Below are positions 1 through 9,719 of a DNA stretch of 64,000 bases, one piece after another (position 1 is the stretch's first letter; every line of letters begins with the position of its first letter). Source of the DNA: Sphingopyxis sp. CCNWLW2 (GTDB lineage Bacteria > Pseudomonadota > Alphaproteobacteria > Sphingomonadales > Sphingomonadaceae); assembly GCF_037095755.1 (NCBI RefSeq), contig NZ_JBAWKJ010000002.1, positions 1,054,001-1,118,000 of the forward strand, written 5' to 3'. The notes below the pieces were generated by a model that did no database searches, had not been told where the DNA came from, and saw only the letters and a program-made list of their open reading frames with translations. Made by a program: the position numbers and the translations under genes.

Positions 1-2
1 GA

Positions 3-1055
3 ACTACCCACGCCGCCGCCCCTGACGGCCGCAAATGGGTGATCGTCAATGCGCTCGGCGGTCTTGCCGATCCGAATATACGTGACGCACCCGATCCCTT
101 TTCGCCGCGTGTGCTGGCTGAGGCGCATGCATCGGGCGTCACCGCGATCAACTGCACGCTCGGCTATGTCGCGGGCCCGGCCGAACCGTTCGAAAAGAGC
201 GTCGCCGACGTCGCCGAGATGGATATGCTGCTGCGCCGCTATCCGCGCGACCTTATCAAGATTTTGAGCGCGGCCGATATCCGCCGCGCCAAGGCCGAAA
301 AGAAGATCGGGATCATCTACGGCTTCCAGAACGGCGCGATGATGGGCAAGGACGCGGGCCGCGTCGACATCTTCGCCAACATGGGCGTGCGCATATTCCA
401 GCTCACCTATAATCCGGCGAACCAGCTGGGCGACGGATCGATGGCGCCGGGCAATCGCGGGCTGACGCCGTTCGGGCGCGAAGTCATCGAGCGGCTCAAT
501 GCGCAGAAGATGATCGTCGATCTGTCGCACAGCGGCGAGCAAACCTGCCTCGAAGCCGCGCGCGCATCGAAGGTGCCGATCTCGATCAACCACACCGGTT
601 GCCGCGCGGTCACCGACCTGCCGCGCAACAAGAGCGACGCCGAATTGCGGCTGGTCGCCGAAAAGGGCGGCTTCGTCGGCATCTATTTCATGCCCTTCCT
701 GAACGTCTCGGGCCACGCCCGCGCCGAGGATGTCGTCGCGCATATCGACCATGCGGTGAACATCTGCGGCGAGGATCATGTCGGGATCGGCACCGACGGC
801 ACCGTCGGCCAGATCGACGATCTTCAAGCATACGAAGCCGTGCTCGCCAAGGAGATCGCCGAGCGCCGCGCGGCGGGGATCAGCGCGGCGGGCGAGCGGC
901 CCGACACCTATCCTTTCGTCGTCGACCTGCGCGGGCCTGACCAGTTTCGCAAGCTGATCGGCCTGCTCGCCGCGCGCGGCTATTCGAGCCGCCCGATCGA
1001 GAAGATCATGGGGCTCAATTTCCTGCGCCACGCCGAAAGCGTCTGGGGTGGCTGA
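3..1055 (+). CDS. M19 membrane dipeptidase-like protein, 5' end outside window
   Basis: Peptidase family M19 (renal dipeptidase fold), which normally hydrolyses dipeptides, often with a D-residue at the C-terminal position. The reading frame is open to the window edge, and codons before the internal GTG at 39 already read like this family (TTHAAAPDGRKW), so the true start and probably a signal peptide lie upstream. Visible family marks are DLSHS, a second His in INHTGCRAV and the Asp of GIGTDG. The usual N-terminal His-x-Asp zinc pair is absent (the stretch reads VNALGGL), and the bridging-Glu motif reads GFQNG. The stop overlaps the next gene by 8 bp, so both are co-transcribed. A paralogue lies at 43291. 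The family call is firm, but activity is uncertain because of the missing ligands. Confidence 0.85.
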   Translation, partial: TTHAAAPDGRKWVIVNALGGLADPNIRDAPDPFSPRVLAEAHASGVTAINCTLGYVAGPAEPFEKSVADVAEMDMLLRRYPRDLIKILSAADIRRAKAEKKIGIIYGFQNGAMMGKDAGRVDIFANMGVRIFQLTYNPANQLGDGSMAPGNRGLTPFGREVIERLNAQKMIVDLSHSGEQTCLEAARASKVPISINHTGCRAVTDLPRNKSDAELRLVAEKGGFVGIYFMPFLNVSGHARAEDVVAHIDHAVNICGEDHVGIGTDGTVGQIDDLQAYEAVLAKEIAERRAAGISAAGERPDTYPFVVDLRGPDQFRKLIGLLAARGYSSRPIEKIMGLNFLRHAESVWGG

Positions 1056-2016
1056 TCCGATCCGCTTCATCGACGCGGCCGAGGTCCGGCAGCGGCTCGA
1101 CCACCGGACGTGCATCGACCTGATGCGCCACGCGATGATCGCGCTCGCCGAAGGGCGGAGCCGGCAATTGCTGCGCGGCATCATCGACCTCGACGGGGGC
1201 GACATGTTCGGCGTGATGCCCGGCGCGCTCGACGGCGCGGGCTTTGGCGCGAAGATCATCAGCATCTTCCCGGCCGCCGCCGCGCATGGCAGCTCGCATC
1301 AGGGCGTCATCATCCTGTTCGACCGCACGAGCGGGGCGCCGGTGTGCGTGATCGACGCCAGCGAGGTCACCGCGATCCGTACCGCCGCCGCATCGGCAGC
1401 GGCAACCGACGCACTCGCACGGCCCGAAGCGCGCCGTCTCGTGATCATGGGGACCGGCGAGCAGGCATGGCACCATGTCGCCGCCATCCGCCATGTGCGG
1501 CCGCTTGACGACGTGCGAATTTGGGGCCGGTCGCCCGAAAAGGCGGAGGAGCTTGCCGGCCGGATCGCCGACGATTTCGGCCTTCCCGCCCAGACGGCGG
1601 CGTCGGTCGCCGACGCCGCGGAGGGCGCCGACATCATCTGCACGCTGACCGGCGCGGCCGAGCCCTTCCTGCTCGACGCGCATGTCGCCGACGGGACGCA
1701 TATCAACGCCGTCGGCTCCAGCCGCGCCGGCCCGTCGGAAATCGACGAAGCGCTTGTCGCACGGGCGCGTTTCGTGCCCGATCATCGCGAGGGCGTGCTG
1801 GCACAAGGCGCCGAATATCTGCGCGCACGCGAGGCGGGGCTCGTCACCGAAGCGCATATCCTGCCCGAGATCGGGCACGTCTTTTCAGGCTCCAGTCCCG
1901 GCCGCCTCGCGGCATCGGACGTCACCATCTATAAATCGCTGGGCTCGATCGTACAGGATCTCGCCTGCGCGGCCTGGCTTTGGAAGATGGACCTCGATCG
2001 CGTATCCGGGGCATAA
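1048..2016 (+). CDS. Ornithine cyclodeaminase / mu-crystallin family protein
   Basis: 322 residues, the usual length for the family, which holds ornithine and lysine cyclodeaminases, alanine dehydrogenases and imine or ketimine reductases that use NAD(P). The N-terminal substrate half contains GFGAKIISIFP with the conserved Lys. A Rossmann half follows with GTGEQAWHH at about residue 135. The start is a GTG overlapping the stop of the M19 gene, so the two are translationally coupled. Together they suggest that a dipeptide is cleaved and a released amino acid is deaminated, reduced or cyclised. The exact substrate cannot be read from sequence. Confidence 0.85.
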   Translation: MADPIRFIDAAEVRQRLDHRTCIDLMRHAMIALAEGRSRQLLRGIIDLDGGDMFGVMPGALDGAGFGAKIISIFPAAAAHGSSHQGVIILFDRTSGAPVCVIDASEVTAIRTAAASAAATDALARPEARRLVIMGTGEQAWHHVAAIRHVRPLDDVRIWGRSPEKAEELAGRIADDFGLPAQTAASVADAAEGADIICTLTGAAEPFLLDAHVADGTHINAVGSSRAGPSEIDEALVARARFVPDHREGVLAQGAEYLRAREAGLVTEAHILPEIGHVFSGSSPGRLAASDVTIYKSLGSIVQDLACAAWLWKMDLDRVSGA

Positions 2017-2047
2017 CCGGCCGCCTCTATGCCCGCGTCATGGAATT

Positions 2048-2065
2048 CCTATTCCTCCGAATAGG
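2048..2065. promoter_or_regulatory. Inverted repeat upstream of efflux operon
   Basis: CCTATTC, four bases, GAATAGG: a perfect 7-bp inverted repeat about 100 bp before the MFS gene. There is no T-tract after it, so an operator is more likely than a terminator. The regulator is not in the window, and the assignment rests only on symmetry and position. Confidence 0.4.
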
Positions 2066-2165
2066 CTGCATGCGCCGCGGCGATGCGGTAAGGAAAATCA
2101 TGATTATCGAACCGACTCGCCCCTCTCGTGGCGCGTCCATGACCACGAAGCCGGCCTGACCCGCC

Positions 2166-3842
2166 ATGGCGGACTATGTCTTCAAGCCCCACGAGCGGCC
2201 GACCCTGCCGGGATCGCCCGCCAATCCCGATCATCCGACCGCGCGCATGGTGCGCCATTTCCTGATCGGCTGCCTGATCGGGATCACCGGCGGCCTCGGC
2301 AACGCGCTGGTCACGGTCAACCTCAACTTCGCGCAGGGGACGTTGGGGCTCAACAGCGACGAAGCCGCCTGGCTGACCGCCGCCTATTTCATGACCAACG
2401 TCACCGCGAACCTGCTGCTCGTCAAATATCGCCAGCAGTTCGGGCTTCAGCCATTCATCCGCTACACGCTCGCCGCCTATGCCGTGACGACCCTGATGCA
2501 CCTGTTCATCCACGATTTCTGGACCTCGGTCGCGGTGCGCGCGATGAGCGGGATAGCGGCAAGCGGCCTCTCGACGCTCACTATCCTTTATTTCTTCCAG
2601 TCGCTTCCGGCATCGAAGCGGCTTGCCGCGGTGATGATCGGCATCGGCATTCCGCAGATCGCGACACCGCTCGCGCGCGTGCTCTCGCCCGGGCTGCTGG
2701 TCTGGGGCGACTGGCACAATCTCTACTGGTTCGAATTCGGGCTGGCGCTGGCGACGCTCGCCGCGGTGATGGCGCAGCCGCTGCCGCCGAGCGAGCGCGA
2801 AAAAGTATTCGAGCCGCTCGATTTCCTGACCTTCGGCCTGTTGGCGCCGGGGTTGTGGCTGCTGATCGCGGTGCTCTCGCAAGGGCGAATCCAATGGTGG
2901 ACCGAACGGCCGTGGATCGGCTGGTCGCTGGCGGCGAGCGTCGCGCTGATCGCCGCCGCAGTGCTCGTCGAACATCACCGCAAGAATCCGCTGATCAACA
3001 CGCGCTGGCTCGGCACCCGCGAGATGCTCCGGCTGATCGCGGTGGCCGCATCGGTCCGCATCCTGCTGTCCGAACAGGCGTTCGGGTCGGTCGGTTTTCT
3101 GAGCACCGTCGGCATGATCAACGACCAGATGGTCACGCTGAACCTGATCATCATCATCGCCTCGATCGCCGGCCTGGCCACCGCCGTGCTGAGCTTTCGT
3201 CCGGCCCATCTTTCGCAACCGATCATCTTCGCGCTTGTGCTGATCGTGATCGCATCGTTCATGGATGCCCATACGACCAACCTCACCCGGCCAAGCCATT
3301 TCTACCTCAGCCAGGCACTGATCGGCTTTGCTTCACTGCTCTTTCTTGCGCAGGCGATGGTGATCGGCATCGCGCGCACCCTGCTCGCGGGCGGCAAGAA
3401 TTTCATCAGCTTTGTCGTGATCTTCAGCATGAGCCAGAGCATTGGCGGGCTCGCCGGCGGCACCCTGCTCGGGACCTTCCAGACGGTTCGCGAGAAATAT
3501 CATTCGCACGAACTGGTCCAGAACATCGTCGCGACCGACCCGCTGGTCGCGGCACGGCTGGGTGCGGGTAGCCGCGCGGTTGCGGGGACGGTCGGCGACC
3601 CCACGCTGCGCAATGCCGAAGGCGCGGCGCTGCTCAGCCAGCAAGTCACGCGCGAGGCGCATATCCTCGCGTATAATGATGTTTTCCTGCTGGTCGGCGT
3701 GCTCGCGATCCTGATGACGATCTGGGGCTTTATGATCAGCCGTTCGATCCGTCGACGAAACGAGCCGTCGCCGGTAATATTATTGGTACAGCGCGCGCAG
3801 TCACAGGCACAGGCACAGGCACAGGCTCAACAGGAACAATGA
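2166..3842 (+). CDS. MFS transporter, DHA2/EmrB-like multidrug pump
   Basis: Inner-membrane drug/H+ antiporter of the 14-TM DHA2 type. At 558 residues it has many hydrophobic helices, starting at about residue 35 (FLIGCLIGITGGLGNAL), with a long periplasmic loop near the C-terminus. It is followed after 1 bp by a HlyD/EmrA adaptor and then a NodT outer-membrane factor, so the three make an EmrAB-TolC type efflux system. The C-terminal tail is a Gln-Ala repeat (QAQAQAQAQ) encoded by a hexanucleotide repeat. The exported compound is unknown. Confidence 0.85.
   Translation: MADYVFKPHERPTLPGSPANPDHPTARMVRHFLIGCLIGITGGLGNALVTVNLNFAQGTLGLNSDEAAWLTAAYFMTNVTANLLLVKYRQQFGLQPFIRYTLAAYAVTTLMHLFIHDFWTSVAVRAMSGIAASGLSTLTILYFFQSLPASKRLAAVMIGIGIPQIATPLARVLSPGLLVWGDWHNLYWFEFGLALATLAAVMAQPLPPSEREKVFEPLDFLTFGLLAPGLWLLIAVLSQGRIQWWTERPWIGWSLAASVALIAAAVLVEHHRKNPLINTRWLGTREMLRLIAVAASVRILLSEQAFGSVGFLSTVGMINDQMVTLNLIIIIASIAGLATAVLSFRPAHLSQPIIFALVLIVIASFMDAHTTNLTRPSHFYLSQALIGFASLLFLAQAMVIGIARTLLAGGKNFISFVVIFSMSQSIGGLAGGTLLGTFQTVREKYHSHELVQNIVATDPLVAARLGAGSRAVAGTVGDPTLRNAEGAALLSQQVTREAHILAYNDVFLLVGVLAILMTIWGFMISRSIRRRNEPSPVILLVQRAQSQAQAQAQAQQEQ
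3803..3826 (+). repeat. Hexanucleotide repeat (ACAGGC)x4 inside gene end
   Basis: Four perfect copies of ACAGGC encode the Gln-Ala tail of the MFS pump just before its stop. Unit loss or gain keeps the reading frame, so it would only change tail length. Confidence 0.8.
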
Positions 3843-3843
3843 C

Positions 3844-5022
3844 ATGAGCGACGAGAAAGTCGACGCCCCGAAACCCGAACCGGAAATCCCGGCGCCGGCG
3901 CCCGAAGCGCAGGCCGCCGCGCCCGCATCCGCCGCTCCGGCCGATCCGCAGGTCGATCCGCCGTCGTCCTGGCGGCCGCCCGACAAGTCACCCACGGCCG
4001 TGATCGCGATTGTCACGGTCGCCGTGCTCGCGATCCTCGCGATCCTCTACGCATGGAATCTTCCGCCGTTCTCCGGCTGGTCGGAAGAGACCGACAACGC
4101 TTATGTCCGCGGGCGGGTGACGATCATCAGTCCGCAGGTCAGCGGCTATGTCACGCGCGTGCCCGTGCAGGATTTCGCCGAGGTCAAGGCGGGCCAGATC
4201 CTTGCGACGATCGACGACCGCATCTATCGCGCGCGCGTCGCGCAGGCCGAGGCCAATGTCGCAGCGCAGCAGGCCGCGCTCGCCAATTCGGCGCAGGCGC
4301 AGCGCTCGCGCGAGGTCGCGACCGACAGCCAGAATGCCGGGATCGCCAATGCGCAGGCGCAACTGACCAGGGCCGACGCCGATATGCGCCGCGCTCGCGC
4401 GCTGGTCGCCGACGGTTCGATCTCGACGCGCGAATATGACCAGACGCGCGCGGCGCTGCTCGCGGCGCAGGCGGCAGTGCAGCAGGCGCGCGCCAGCCGC
4501 GCGATCGGGACGCAGGACGTCCGTACCGTGGTGGTCGGACGCGCCGGGCTCGAAGCCGCGGTCGAATCGGCGAAGGCGCAGCTTCGCCTCGCGCAGATCG
4601 ACCTCGATAACACGATCATCCGCGCGCCCGCCGACGGCCAGCTGTCCGAAATCGGCGTGCGCGTGGGTGCCTATGTCACCGCCGGCACGCAATTGCTGTC
4701 GGTCGTCCCGCACCATGTCTGGGTCATCGCGAACTTCAAGGAAGCCCAGACCGGCAACATGGCGATCGGCCAGCGCGCGCGCTTCAGCGTCGATGCTTTG
4801 GGCGGCGCCGAACTGACCGGACGGATCGAAAATCTTTCGCCGGCGGCGGGGTCCGAATTCGCGGTGCTCAAGGCCGACAATGCCACGGGTAATTTCGTCA
4901 AGGTCGCGCAGCGCATCGCGGTGCGGATCAAGATCGACGACAAGCAACCGGTGGCTGCGCGGCTGCGGCCCGGCATGTCGGTCGAGGTCCGTATCGACAC
5001 AAGCGGCGGATCGAAGCGATGA
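3844..5022 (+). CDS. HlyD/EmrA family periplasmic adaptor of the efflux pump
   Basis: Membrane fusion protein linking the MFS pump to an outer-membrane channel. 392 residues: a Pro/Ala-rich cytoplasmic N-terminus, one TM helix at about residues 54-72, a biotinyl-lipoyl-like strand region (SPQVSGYVTRVPV), an Ala/Gln-rich coiled-coil hairpin at about 130-240, then the second lipoyl half (IRAPADGQLSEIGV). Starts 1 bp after the pump stop and overlaps the next gene by ATGA. Confidence 0.88.
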   Translation: MSDEKVDAPKPEPEIPAPAPEAQAAAPASAAPADPQVDPPSSWRPPDKSPTAVIAIVTVAVLAILAILYAWNLPPFSGWSEETDNAYVRGRVTIISPQVSGYVTRVPVQDFAEVKAGQILATIDDRIYRARVAQAEANVAAQQAALANSAQAQRSREVATDSQNAGIANAQAQLTRADADMRRARALVADGSISTREYDQTRAALLAAQAAVQQARASRAIGTQDVRTVVVGRAGLEAAVESAKAQLRLAQIDLDNTIIRAPADGQLSEIGVRVGAYVTAGTQLLSVVPHHVWVIANFKEAQTGNMAIGQRARFSVDALGGAELTGRIENLSPAAGSEFAVLKADNATGNFVKVAQRIAVRIKIDDKQPVAARLRPGMSVEVRIDTSGGSKR

Positions 5023-6422
5023 AGGCGCGGCTCGCGCTGACGGCCGGGCTGGCGGCTGCGCTCGCGGCCTGCGCCGGCCCGAACGTCAGGGCGACGAGCG
5101 TGGCGCCCGTCGCGCCGCCGGTGGCATGGCGAACCGATGCCGATCCGGCCGCGCCGCTTCAGCGCGACTGGTGGCGCTCGTTCGGCGATCCGACGCTGGT
5201 CGCGCTGGTCGACAAGGCGCTGGCCAACAACAGCGACATCGGCGTAGCGGCGGCGCGCATGCGCGAAGCGCGCGCCAATTTCGCGCTCGCGCGGGCGCAG
5301 ACGTTGCCGACGATCGATGCGGCGATCAGCGGCGGGCGGTCGCGCTCGGTCAGCGCGTTCGGCCAGCCCTCCGAACAGAATTTCGCGCAGCCGCAAATCC
5401 AGGTCGCTTATGAAGTCGATCTGTTCGGCCGCCTTGCCGACCAGAAATCGGCGGCACGCGATAGCTGGTTCGCGAGCGAAGCGGCGCGCGATGCCGTGCA
5501 ACTGTCGATCGCCGCCGCGGTGGCGAACAACTATGTCACGCTGCGCAGCCTCGATGCGCGGCTGGAGGTCGCGCGCGATACGGTGCGCGCGCGATCGGAA
5601 TCGCTGCGCATTGCGAAATCGCGCGTCGGGCAAGGCTATTCGCCCAAGCTCGAGCTTCAGCAGGCGCAAGCCGAATATGACGCGACCGCGCAGATCGTGC
5701 CGCAGATCGAACTCGCCATCGCGCGAACCGAGGATGGTTTGAGCGTGCTGGTCGGCGACACACCCCGCGCGATCGACCGCGGCACGACCCTCGACAGCCT
5801 CGCCGTTCCCGCGGTCCCGGGCGGCTTGCCGTCCGAACTGCTGCGCCGCCGGCCCGATGTCGCGCAGGCCGAATATCAGCTCGCCGCGTCGGACAAGAAT
5901 CTCGCCGCGGCGCGCAAGCGTTTCCTGCCGCAGGTGCGCTTGACCTCGGCGGCGGGCGCGGCCTTCTCGACCCTGATCGGCGACCCGATTTCGATCTGGT
6001 CGGTCGGCGGCAGCATCCTTGCCCCGATCTTTCAGGGCGGCAGGCTGACGGCGCAGGCCGAAGCCGCGGGCGCGCAGCGCGATCAGGCGGCTTTCGCCTA
6101 TCGCCGCACCGCGCTGACCGCCTTCCGCGAAGTCGAGGATGCGCTCGCGGCGGTCAGCCGGATCGACGCGCAGATCGCATTCGCCCAGTCGCAGCGCGAT
6201 GCGCTCGCCGAGGGGCTGCGGCTCGCGACCAACCGCTATCGCGAAGGCTATTCGCCCTATCTCGAACAGCTCGACGCCCAGCGCGGGCTGCTCGGCGCCG
6301 AACTGTCGCTGATCCAGCTCCGCGCCGATGCACTCGCCGCGCGCATCCAGCTGTTTCAGGCGATGGGTGGCGGTTGGACGAACTGCAGGGCGTCCGAATC
6401 CCCCTGCGCGCCGGCGCCCTGA
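5019..6422 (+). CDS. NodT-family outer-membrane efflux lipoprotein
   Basis: TolC-like outer-membrane factor of the NodT subgroup, 467 residues. The signal sequence ends in a lipobox (LAAC, Cys at about residue 18). Two outer-membrane efflux repeats follow, with DWWRSFGDPTL near the start and long coiled-coil segments, typical of the family. It is the third gene of the efflux operon, overlapping the adaptor by 4 bp. It could in principle also serve the type I secretion pair at 56-60 kb, which has no TolC beside it, but the operon argues for drug efflux. Confidence 0.88.
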   Translation: MKARLALTAGLAAALAACAGPNVRATSVAPVAPPVAWRTDADPAAPLQRDWWRSFGDPTLVALVDKALANNSDIGVAAARMREARANFALARAQTLPTIDAAISGGRSRSVSAFGQPSEQNFAQPQIQVAYEVDLFGRLADQKSAARDSWFASEAARDAVQLSIAAAVANNYVTLRSLDARLEVARDTVRARSESLRIAKSRVGQGYSPKLELQQAQAEYDATAQIVPQIELAIARTEDGLSVLVGDTPRAIDRGTTLDSLAVPAVPGGLPSELLRRRPDVAQAEYQLAASDKNLAAARKRFLPQVRLTSAAGAAFSTLIGDPISIWSVGGSILAPIFQGGRLTAQAEAAGAQRDQAAFAYRRTALTAFREVEDALAAVSRIDAQIAFAQSQRDALAEGLRLATNRYREGYSPYLEQLDAQRGLLGAELSLIQLRADALAARIQLFQAMGGGWTNCRASESPCAPAP

Positions 6423-6804
6423 CGCCCCGCCTCGTTTAGACCGGAACGGCCGCTGACCGCCGCGCGCTGGGCAGCGGCTCGGCCTCCGCCGCTCGCCCGA
6501 ATGGGATTACTCAGCGAAATCGGACCGTCCAGATCCGAAAAGATGCCGGTTGAAGAATCCGGATTTTTGAAACATGGCTTTTGGCGTAAAAACACTTTGA
6601 TTCATGGGATTATCGGCCCAAGTCGCTCGACTTCTCCACAACATATTTTCTATAATTGAAAATTATGTCTTGATCGGGGTTGATTTTTCCAAAATTTCCG
6701 ACTTTATAGAAAATCGCAAACCCGAGGATCGCAGGAGCCTCGCGGTAAAAAACATAAGCGAGCACCGGACAGCTACATGCCGTCCACAGGCGAAGGGGAT
6801 AATT
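6423..6804 (+). other. Non-coding promoter region of TonB receptor
   Basis: 382 bp without a credible gene. The first half has background GC. The second half (about 6640-6725) is strikingly AT-rich for this genome and holds the palindrome at 6645-6663 plus a looser TTTC/GAAA repeat near 6695-6716. An ATG at 6604 is in frame with the receptor, but it would place 67 atypical residues before a good signal peptide, so this stretch is best read as promoter and leader. Confidence 0.7.
6645..6663. promoter_or_regulatory. Candidate XRE-cupin operator, ATTTTC-N7-GAAAAT
   Basis: Perfect 6-7-6 palindrome (ATTTTC TATAATT GAAAAT) about 140 bp before the receptor start. The same layout occurs at 21452, 23554-23590 and 39860, each upstream of a gene in a D-amino-acid/peptide locus. 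The link to the XRE-cupin proteins is inferred. Confidence 0.5.
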
Positions 6805-9522
6805 ATGAAGTTCGTTCAATCCGGCTTGTATGCGGGCACCGCCCTGTCGATGCTGGTCAGCCTGAACCCGGCCTATGCGCAGTCCGCCGACACCGCGACC
6901 GACGTGGCTTCAAACGAGGAAATCGTGGTCAGCGGCTCGCGCATTCAGCGCGAAGGCTTTGACGCGCCGACCCCGACGACGGTGATCGGCGAGGCCGAGC
7001 TGGCGCTGGGCAACCGCCCGAGCATCGCGCAGGTGCTGAACGACACCCCCCAGTTCCGCGCAACTTCGACGCCGTCGACGACGCCCGGTAACACCAGCAG
7101 TGGCGTCTCGACCGCCGACATGCGCGGCCTGGGATCGGTTCGCACCCTCACCCTGCTCAACGGGCACCGCTTTGCCGGCGCCAACGACCTCAACATCGTG
7201 CCGCAAAGCCTGGTCAAGCGCATCGACGTCGTCACCGGCGGCGCGTCGGCGGCATGGGGTTCGGGCGCGGTCGCGGGCGTGGTCAACATCATTCTCGACG
7301 ATGATTTCACCGGCTGGCGCATGGGCGTCCAGAGCGGCATCTCGTCGCGCGGCGATATGGCGCGCTACGGCGCCGACATCGCGTGGGGCACCGACTTCGC
7401 CGGCGGCCGCGGCCATTTCATGGTCGCGGGCGAATATATGAACGAACGCGGCGCGCTCAGCCGCGACGACCGCCCCAATCTGGAGGCGGGCCTGTTCCAA
7501 CGCGCCGACAACAAGCTGGAACTGGTGCGCGACCCCAATTCGACCCAGCTTTACAACGGCGGCTCGATCCTCGGCCTCAACGGCGCGCCCCGCAATCTGG
7601 TGTTCAATCCCGACGGCAACATCGGCGCCTTCCCGCTCGGCAGCGTCACAAACGGCGTCACGACGATCGGCGGCGGCGGTCAGAATATCTTCGACTATGT
7701 CGCGGTCAGCACGCCCTATGAGCGCATCAACGCTTTTGCCCGCGCGAGCTATGACCTCACCGACACGCTGAAAATCTGGGCCAATTTCAGCTTCCACCGC
7801 ATGTCGGCGGACTATAACTTCTTTCCCGAGACAGTGGCGGGCGTGAACACCATCATCAGGCCCGACAATGCCTTCCTGACCCAGGCGAACCGCAACCAGC
7901 TCGCCGCGGCCGGCGTCGTCGGCCCCTTCATTCTGGGCCGTGTAATGGACGATGTCGGCGCCTCGGGCGTGATGACGTTCAAGTACAGCCGTCGCAATCT
8001 CGAGGGCGCGATCGGGCTCGAAGGCAGCTTCGGCGACGGCTGGAAATATGACGCCTATTATAACCATGGCGAAATCCGGCTCAACCAGCGGCTCAACAAC
8101 CAGCGGATCAAATCGCGCTTCGACAATGGCGTTGATTCGGTCCTGGTGAACGGCACGCCGACGTGCCGTATCAACGCCGACGCCTCGACGACCAACAACG
8201 ACCCCAATTGCGTGCCGATCAACCTGTTCGGCAATGGCAGCATTTCGGACGCGGCGGCGGCATGGGCGTTCGGCGGTTCGCATCTGATCTACACGATCAA
8301 GCTCGATGCGGCGGGCGCCAGCGTTTCGGGCCAGCCTTTCTCGACCTGGGCCGGCCCCGTCGACATCGCCTTCGGCACCGACGTCCGCTGGGAAAAACAG
8401 GTCACCAACTTTGTCGACCCGCTGTCGCTCGCCAACGCGCTCGGCACGCTCAATTCGTCGGCGACGAACGGCAGCTTCAACGTCAAGGAAGCCTTCGCCG
8501 AAGTGAACGTGCCGCTGCTCGACATCACCGACACGCTGAAGCTCGAAATCAACGGCGCTGCGCGCTATTCGGATTACAGCACCAGCGGCGGGATCTGGTC
8601 GTGGAAGACCGGCGGCACGCTGCGCGTCGTCAACGACCTGCTATTCCGCGCCGTCTATTCGCGCGACATCCGTTCGCCGAACATCACCGAATATTTCCTC
8701 AACCGCTCGACCAACATCGGCACTGTCCTCGATCCCTTCCGGGGCCAGAACGGCACCGTGCAAAACAATGTGTTCGTTTATGGCGGCGGCAACGCCAATC
8801 TGACGCCCGAAATCTCGCATACGCTGACCCTCGGCGGCTCTTACTCGCCGTCGTTTGCGTCGGGCCTGCGTCTGTCGGTCGATTATTATGACATCGACAT
8901 CGACAATGTGATCACGTCGGTCACCGCGAACGACCTGCTCAAACAGTGCGCCGCTACTGCGCCGAACGACCCCACTTGCGGCGGCATCATCGTCCGTGAA
9001 GCCGATGGCTCGATCGGGTCGATCACGAACATCTTTCGCAACCTCGCCAACTACCGCACGCAGGGCCTCGACATCGAGGCGTCGTACCGCATGCCGCTGG
9101 GCGACGGGACCCTGTCGTTCCGCGCGCTGGCCAATCATGTCTTCAACCTGAAGATCAACGGCGCGGAGGTGTCGGGTTACGTCGGCGGCGACACCGCCTT
9201 CTCGACCCCGAAATGGCGCGGAACGGGCACGATCGCCTTTGACAACGACAGCTTCGGCGCGAACCTGCGTGTCCGCTACGTCGACGGCGGGCTCGACCGC
9301 CCGCTGACGGTCGTGAACGGCGTTCCGGTGGAGATCGTGAACAACAAGGTGGGCAGCCGCACCTATGTCGATCTGGGCGCCCAGTTCAAAGCGGGACCGT
9401 TCACGCTGTTCGGCAACGTCAACAACCTGTTCGACCGCGATCCGCCGATCACGACCTATACCAGTCCCAATTTCGACGTGATCGGCCGCTATATTTCGGG
9501 GGGCGTGAAGCTGAGCTTCTGA
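6805..9522 (+). CDS. TonB-dependent outer-membrane receptor
   Basis: Outer-membrane 22-strand barrel importer energised by TonB, 905 residues from the ATG at 6805. This start is chosen because it has GAAGGGG just upstream and gives a clean signal peptide (MKFVQSGLYAGTALSM...AYAQ). The TonB-box-like segment EEIVVSGSRI is followed by the plug (QVLNDTPQFR, GAVAGVVNIILDDDF). The barrel ends in an aromatic residue (VKLSF). It is the N-terminal type common for peptide or organic substrates in sphingomonads. A putative regulatory palindrome shared with the D-amino-acid genes lies upstream, suggesting it imports D-amino-acid peptides. The substrate is otherwise unknown. Confidence 0.9.
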   Translation: MKFVQSGLYAGTALSMLVSLNPAYAQSADTATDVASNEEIVVSGSRIQREGFDAPTPTTVIGEAELALGNRPSIAQVLNDTPQFRATSTPSTTPGNTSSGVSTADMRGLGSVRTLTLLNGHRFAGANDLNIVPQSLVKRIDVVTGGASAAWGSGAVAGVVNIILDDDFTGWRMGVQSGISSRGDMARYGADIAWGTDFAGGRGHFMVAGEYMNERGALSRDDRPNLEAGLFQRADNKLELVRDPNSTQLYNGGSILGLNGAPRNLVFNPDGNIGAFPLGSVTNGVTTIGGGGQNIFDYVAVSTPYERINAFARASYDLTDTLKIWANFSFHRMSADYNFFPETVAGVNTIIRPDNAFLTQANRNQLAAAGVVGPFILGRVMDDVGASGVMTFKYSRRNLEGAIGLEGSFGDGWKYDAYYNHGEIRLNQRLNNQRIKSRFDNGVDSVLVNGTPTCRINADASTTNNDPNCVPINLFGNGSISDAAAAWAFGGSHLIYTIKLDAAGASVSGQPFSTWAGPVDIAFGTDVRWEKQVTNFVDPLSLANALGTLNSSATNGSFNVKEAFAEVNVPLLDITDTLKLEINGAARYSDYSTSGGIWSWKTGGTLRVVNDLLFRAVYSRDIRSPNITEYFLNRSTNIGTVLDPFRGQNGTVQNNVFVYGGGNANLTPEISHTLTLGGSYSPSFASGLRLSVDYYDIDIDNVITSVTANDLLKQCAATAPNDPTCGGIIVREADGSIGSITNIFRNLANYRTQGLDIEASYRMPLGDGTLSFRALANHVFNLKINGAEVSGYVGGDTAFSTPKWRGTGTIAFDNDSFGANLRVRYVDGGLDRPLTVVNGVPVEIVNNKVGSRTYVDLGAQFKAGPFTLFGNVNNLFDRDPPITTYTSPNFDVIGRYISGGVKLSF

Positions 9523-9545
9523 TCCTTCTCAACAGTTAGTCCCGG

Positions 9546-9579
9546 GGGCAGCGGTATCGACGATACCGCTGCCCTTTTT
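9546..9579 (+). terminator. Rho-independent terminator of TonB receptor
   Basis: Perfect 13-bp stem (GGGCAGCGGTATC / GATACCGCTGCCC) with a 3-base loop, directly followed by TTTTT, 23 bp after the receptor stop. This is the clearest intrinsic terminator in the window. Confidence 0.95.
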
Positions 9580-9653
9580 GTTGACGGCGGGATGGCTGCT
9601 GCGAGGCGATGCTTTGACCTTGGGCGAGAGGCGTTATCCGGATCACCCACCTC

Positions 9654-9710
9654 TTAAAGCCACAAAGGCCCCGCACGCACACATCGATTTAGTGTTCTTT
9701 GTGGCCTTAA
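9654..9710. repeat. Long hairpin unit 1 of tandem pair
   Basis: Left arm TTAAAGCCACAAAG (9654-9667) and right arm CTTTGTGGCCTTAA (9697-9710) pair with one mismatch around a 29-base loop. The unit is 57 bp long, like its neighbour. Confidence 0.75.
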
Positions 9711-9719
9711 GGACTGGGC

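Noticed and set aside
2049..3299. Long minus-strand frame opposite the MFS pump
   Set aside because: High-GC shadow: Arg/Asp/His-rich translation with no family features, opposite a clear transporter.
6910..8283. 457-codon minus-strand frame opposite the TonB receptor
   Set aside because: Shadow of a clear receptor gene; composition is His/Arg/Ala-biased and no start context fits.
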